Assembly: GCA_017996845.1 (NCBI GenBank)
Contig: JAGOGF010000140.1
Location: 1 to 6,293, forward strand
Direction: 5' to 3'
DNA length: 6,293 bases
Source of the DNA: Butyrivibrio sp.
Lineage (GTDB): Bacteria; Bacillota_A; Clostridia; Lachnospirales; Lachnospiraceae
The translations under genes and the position numbers were made by a program. Position 1 is the stretch's first letter, and every line of letters begins with the position of its first letter. Below, piece by piece: positions 5,059-6,293 of the stretch. A model generated the notes under the pieces. The model did not search any database, was not told the DNA's origin, and saw only the letters and a program-made list of their open reading frames with translations.

Positions 5059-5568
5059 TCAGATCCACAGAATTCTGCCCTTCCGAATTTCTTTTGGTGC
5101 ATCTTCCTTCCCCGGATATCCCAGAATACAACACCCTACTCCTTCATATCCTTCGAGTCCCCATTTTGTTAAATAGGCTTTTCCATCAGGCAATTCGAGC
5201 ATTTCCTTGCAGCGATTGATCCAGCAGGAACCCACTCCGATCGCATAGGCAGCATCCTGCATTGCTCCGATGATCAGTGAACCGTCTTTTATTCCATTGG
5301 GGTTATCAATCGGAACCAGAATCAGGCATACAGTAGGTGCTCCATAAAAAGGATCTGTTCCGTTCTGCCAGATCATCCTGTTCAGACGTGACATATCCTT
5401 TACCGTTTCTGAATCCTGAATCACAACAATTCTGCTGTCCTGTCTGTTCATTCCGCTTGGTGCATTCAGGCCGCAGTCCAGAATTGTCTGCAGATCAACT
5501 TTTCCAACCTGCTCCTTTGTAAAATTCCTGCAGCTCCTCCTGGTTTTGAGTACTTCAATTGCATCCAT
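5059..5568 (-). CDS. Nitroreductase-family flavoprotein
   Basis: A 169-residue single-domain protein of the FMN-dependent nitroreductase fold, which transfers electrons from NAD(P)H to nitro compounds, quinones, enones or other acceptors in the cytoplasm. Visible family features are RRSCRNF at 10-16 (FMN phosphate and ring contacts), NAPSGMNRQ at 35-43, and DPFYGAPTV at 72-80. Others are the helix with DAAYAIGVGSCWINR (105-119) and the GYPG turn at 150-153 followed by basic KEIRKGR. It has no ferredoxin domain. ATG 5568 has GGAGG (5578-5582) 9 bases upstream. Its own promoter seems to lie inside two inverted repeats at 5593-5637. The gene upstream on the same strand encodes a CMD protein, and a lysine-rich small gene follows, so a shared redox or detoxification role is possible. 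The substrate is unknown. Confidence 0.92.
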   Translation of the reverse strand: MDAIEVLKTRRSCRNFTKEQVGKVDLQTILDCGLNAPSGMNRQDSRIVVIQDSETVKDMSRLNRMIWQNGTDPFYGAPTVCLILVPIDNPNGIKDGSLIIGAMQDAAYAIGVGSCWINRCKEMLELPDGKAYLTKWGLEGYEGVGCCILGYPGKEDAPKEIRKGRILWI

Positions 5569-5592
5569 ATACTATATCCTCCCTGCCCTTAT

Positions 5593-5624
5593 ATAACAGA
5601 TCATATCACTTTTTGATCTGTTAT
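5593..5624. promoter_or_regulatory. 11 bp inverted repeat, putative operator of the nitroreductase promoter
   Basis: ATAACAGATCA (5593-5603) and TGATCTGTTAT (5614-5624) are perfectly complementary arms around 10 bases. The repeat contains the predicted -10 box and start of the nitroreductase promoter. It has no T-run on the minus strand, so an operator for a dimeric repressor is more likely than a terminator for the CMD gene ending at 5649, though an RNA hairpin is possible. Confidence 0.6.
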
Positions 5625-5629
5625 TACAA
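5600..5629 (-). promoter_or_regulatory. Predicted nitroreductase promoter
   Basis: On the minus strand TTGTAA (5629-5624) and TATGAT (5605-5600) are 18 bases apart, a reasonable sigma-A promoter. The predicted start near 5593 leaves a 25-base leader with the GGAGG ribosome site. Both boxes lie within inverted repeats. Confidence 0.5.
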
Positions 5630-5637
5630 TGCTGTAA
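5624..5637. promoter_or_regulatory. Second small inverted repeat over the -35 box
   Basis: TTACA-ATGC-TGTAA is a perfect 5+5 repeat that abuts the larger palindrome and covers the predicted -35 TTGTAA. It could be a second binding site for the same or another regulator. Confidence 0.4.
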
Positions 5638-5648
5638 AACCGCTTTCT

Positions 5649-6293
5649 TCATTCCTTCGTTCCTGTGACGTCACGGATCATATAAATTGCATTAAACGCC
5701 CTTGGAATCCCCGTGTAAGGCATCGCATGAACAACAGCCGTATAAATGTCTTCCATCGTATTCCCTGTTTTAAGGCATCCCAGAATATGAGGTTTCAGCT
5801 GATTTTCACAGCCCCCCAGTGCAACCAGGATCACCATATTCAAAAGTTCTCTTGTACCAGTTTTCAACCCTTTCCGTGTATAAAAATCTCCAAAGCAATA
5901 CGCTGTCAGAAAATCCGGAACAGCCTCGGCAAATTCCGCAGGCATGAACTTCATATTATCCCGGATCTCATCACCATACAAAGGCTGTTGAATCGCAGCT
6001 CCCTTTTCAAATCTTTCATCCTCTGTGATTGTTACTCCACTTTCAAGCGGCAGAATAATACCTTTTTCTGCCAGAATTTCATCTACTGCGCCGATCGCAT
6101 TCAGTGTCTTGGGACACCCGATCATCGGCATACAGTTATAGACAGCTTCTCTCAGTTGTGAAGGTGAAATACCAATATGAAGCGCAGCAGCAGCATGACT
6201 TCGAAGCTGCGGAAGTGTCTGATAAACAGCCAGTACCACGCAGGTAATCAGTTCCCTTGTCTGATCATTCAGACTTCCCAGATAACTGACCTG
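5649..6293 (-). CDS. Carboxymuconolactone decarboxylase (CMD) family protein, two CMD repeats, N-terminus cut off
   Basis: The frame stays open to the right edge, so this is the C-terminal 214 residues of a longer protein. The GTG at 6239 is an internal Val codon, not the start, because the residues before it (LNDQTRELITCV) continue the domain. Two CMD-like helical repeats are visible. The first (about 8-66) has TRELI, QLRSH (29-33) and MIGCPKTLNA. The second (about 147-203) has TRELL, GGCENQLKPH (160-169) and YTGIPRAFNA. The family includes gamma-carboxymuconolactone decarboxylase and AhpD-like thiol peroxidases. In repeat 1 the cysteine expected shortly before QLRSH is absent (QTLP), while repeat 2 keeps Cys162 and His169. 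With no AhpD-type CxxC, a peroxidase role is doubtful. Many gut anaerobe genomes carry such genes with unknown substrate. A nitroreductase follows 80 bases downstream. Confidence 0.9.
   Translation of the reverse strand, partial: QVSYLGSLNDQTRELITCVVLAVYQTLPQLRSHAAAALHIGISPSQLREAVYNCMPMIGCPKTLNAIGAVDEILAEKGIILPLESGVTITEDERFEKGAAIQQPLYGDEIRDNMKFMPAEFAEAVPDFLTAYCFGDFYTRKGLKTGTRELLNMVILVALGGCENQLKPHILGCLKTGNTMEDIYTAVVHAMPYTGIPRAFNAIYMIRDVTGTKE

Noticed and set aside
4395..5176. Several + strand frames of 60-120 codons
   Set aside because: They are antisense to the Nif11-like, lysine-rich and nitroreductase genes, whose own starts, RBS and terminator are convincing.
5559..6161. A 200-codon open frame on the + strand
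   Set aside because: It lies wholly opposite the CMD gene and the nitroreductase promoter. Its residue mix is rich in His, Ser, Cys and Arg as expected of an antisense shadow, and it lacks a good RBS.
6237..6239. GTG 6239 as start of the CMD protein
   Set aside because: The frame and the CMD domain continue upstream to the window edge, so this is an internal Val.
1..6293. CRISPR array, insertion sequence, phage or toxin-antitoxin system
   Set aside because: No regularly spaced repeats, transposase motifs, terminal inverted repeats or paired toxin/antitoxin genes were seen on reading both strands.

Overview
The window looks like chromosome of a gut-type anaerobic Firmicute, most likely a Lachnospiraceae relative. 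This is an inference from the moderately AT-rich composition, strong AGGAGG-type ribosome sites, short intergenic spaces, and a biotin-type sodium-pump decarboxylase subunit next to a carboxymuconolactone decarboxylase (CMD)/nitroreductase pair. No species can be assigned from the sequence alone. I see no CRISPR array, insertion sequence, tRNA, rRNA or phage gene.

Left part (1-813): the C-terminal end of an unidentified + strand gene (2-160) is followed by three consecutive hairpins (152-293), of which the third looks most like an intrinsic terminator. A + strand two-helix membrane protein of unknown function (403-813) comes next. It ends 2 bases from the end of a convergent gene.

Middle part (816-3175): a divergent regulon. 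On the minus strand, a 47-residue single-helix protein (2012-2155), which I read as a miniature gamma-type subunit, overlaps by ATGA with the beta (membrane, Na+-pumping) subunit of a biotin-dependent decarboxylase (816-2015). No alpha (carboxyltransferase) or biotin-carrier gene is present here, so the pump must share those subunits with another locus or work differently. A LysR-type regulator (2288-3175) is transcribed divergently. The 132-base intergenic region holds two perfect T-N11-A inverted repeats, placed about -70 and -34 from a predicted start for the pump operon. This is the arrangement expected of a LysR recognition site and activation site.

Right part (3194-6293): all genes are on the minus strand. 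In transcription order they are a two-domain CMD protein (cut by the window edge), a nitroreductase behind a promoter embedded in two adjacent inverted repeats, a 36-residue lysine-rich small protein, an intrinsic terminator, a 98-residue Nif11-leader-like protein, and a six-helix membrane diguanylate cyclase with intact GGDEF and I-site motifs. The cyclase converges on the lysR gene with an 18-base gap.

The main points of interest are two genes too short for routine calling (the mini gamma subunit and the lysine-rich protein), the orphan decarboxylase pump with its paired LysR sites, and the palindrome-wrapped nitroreductase promoter. I do not see a clear new defence or mobile system.
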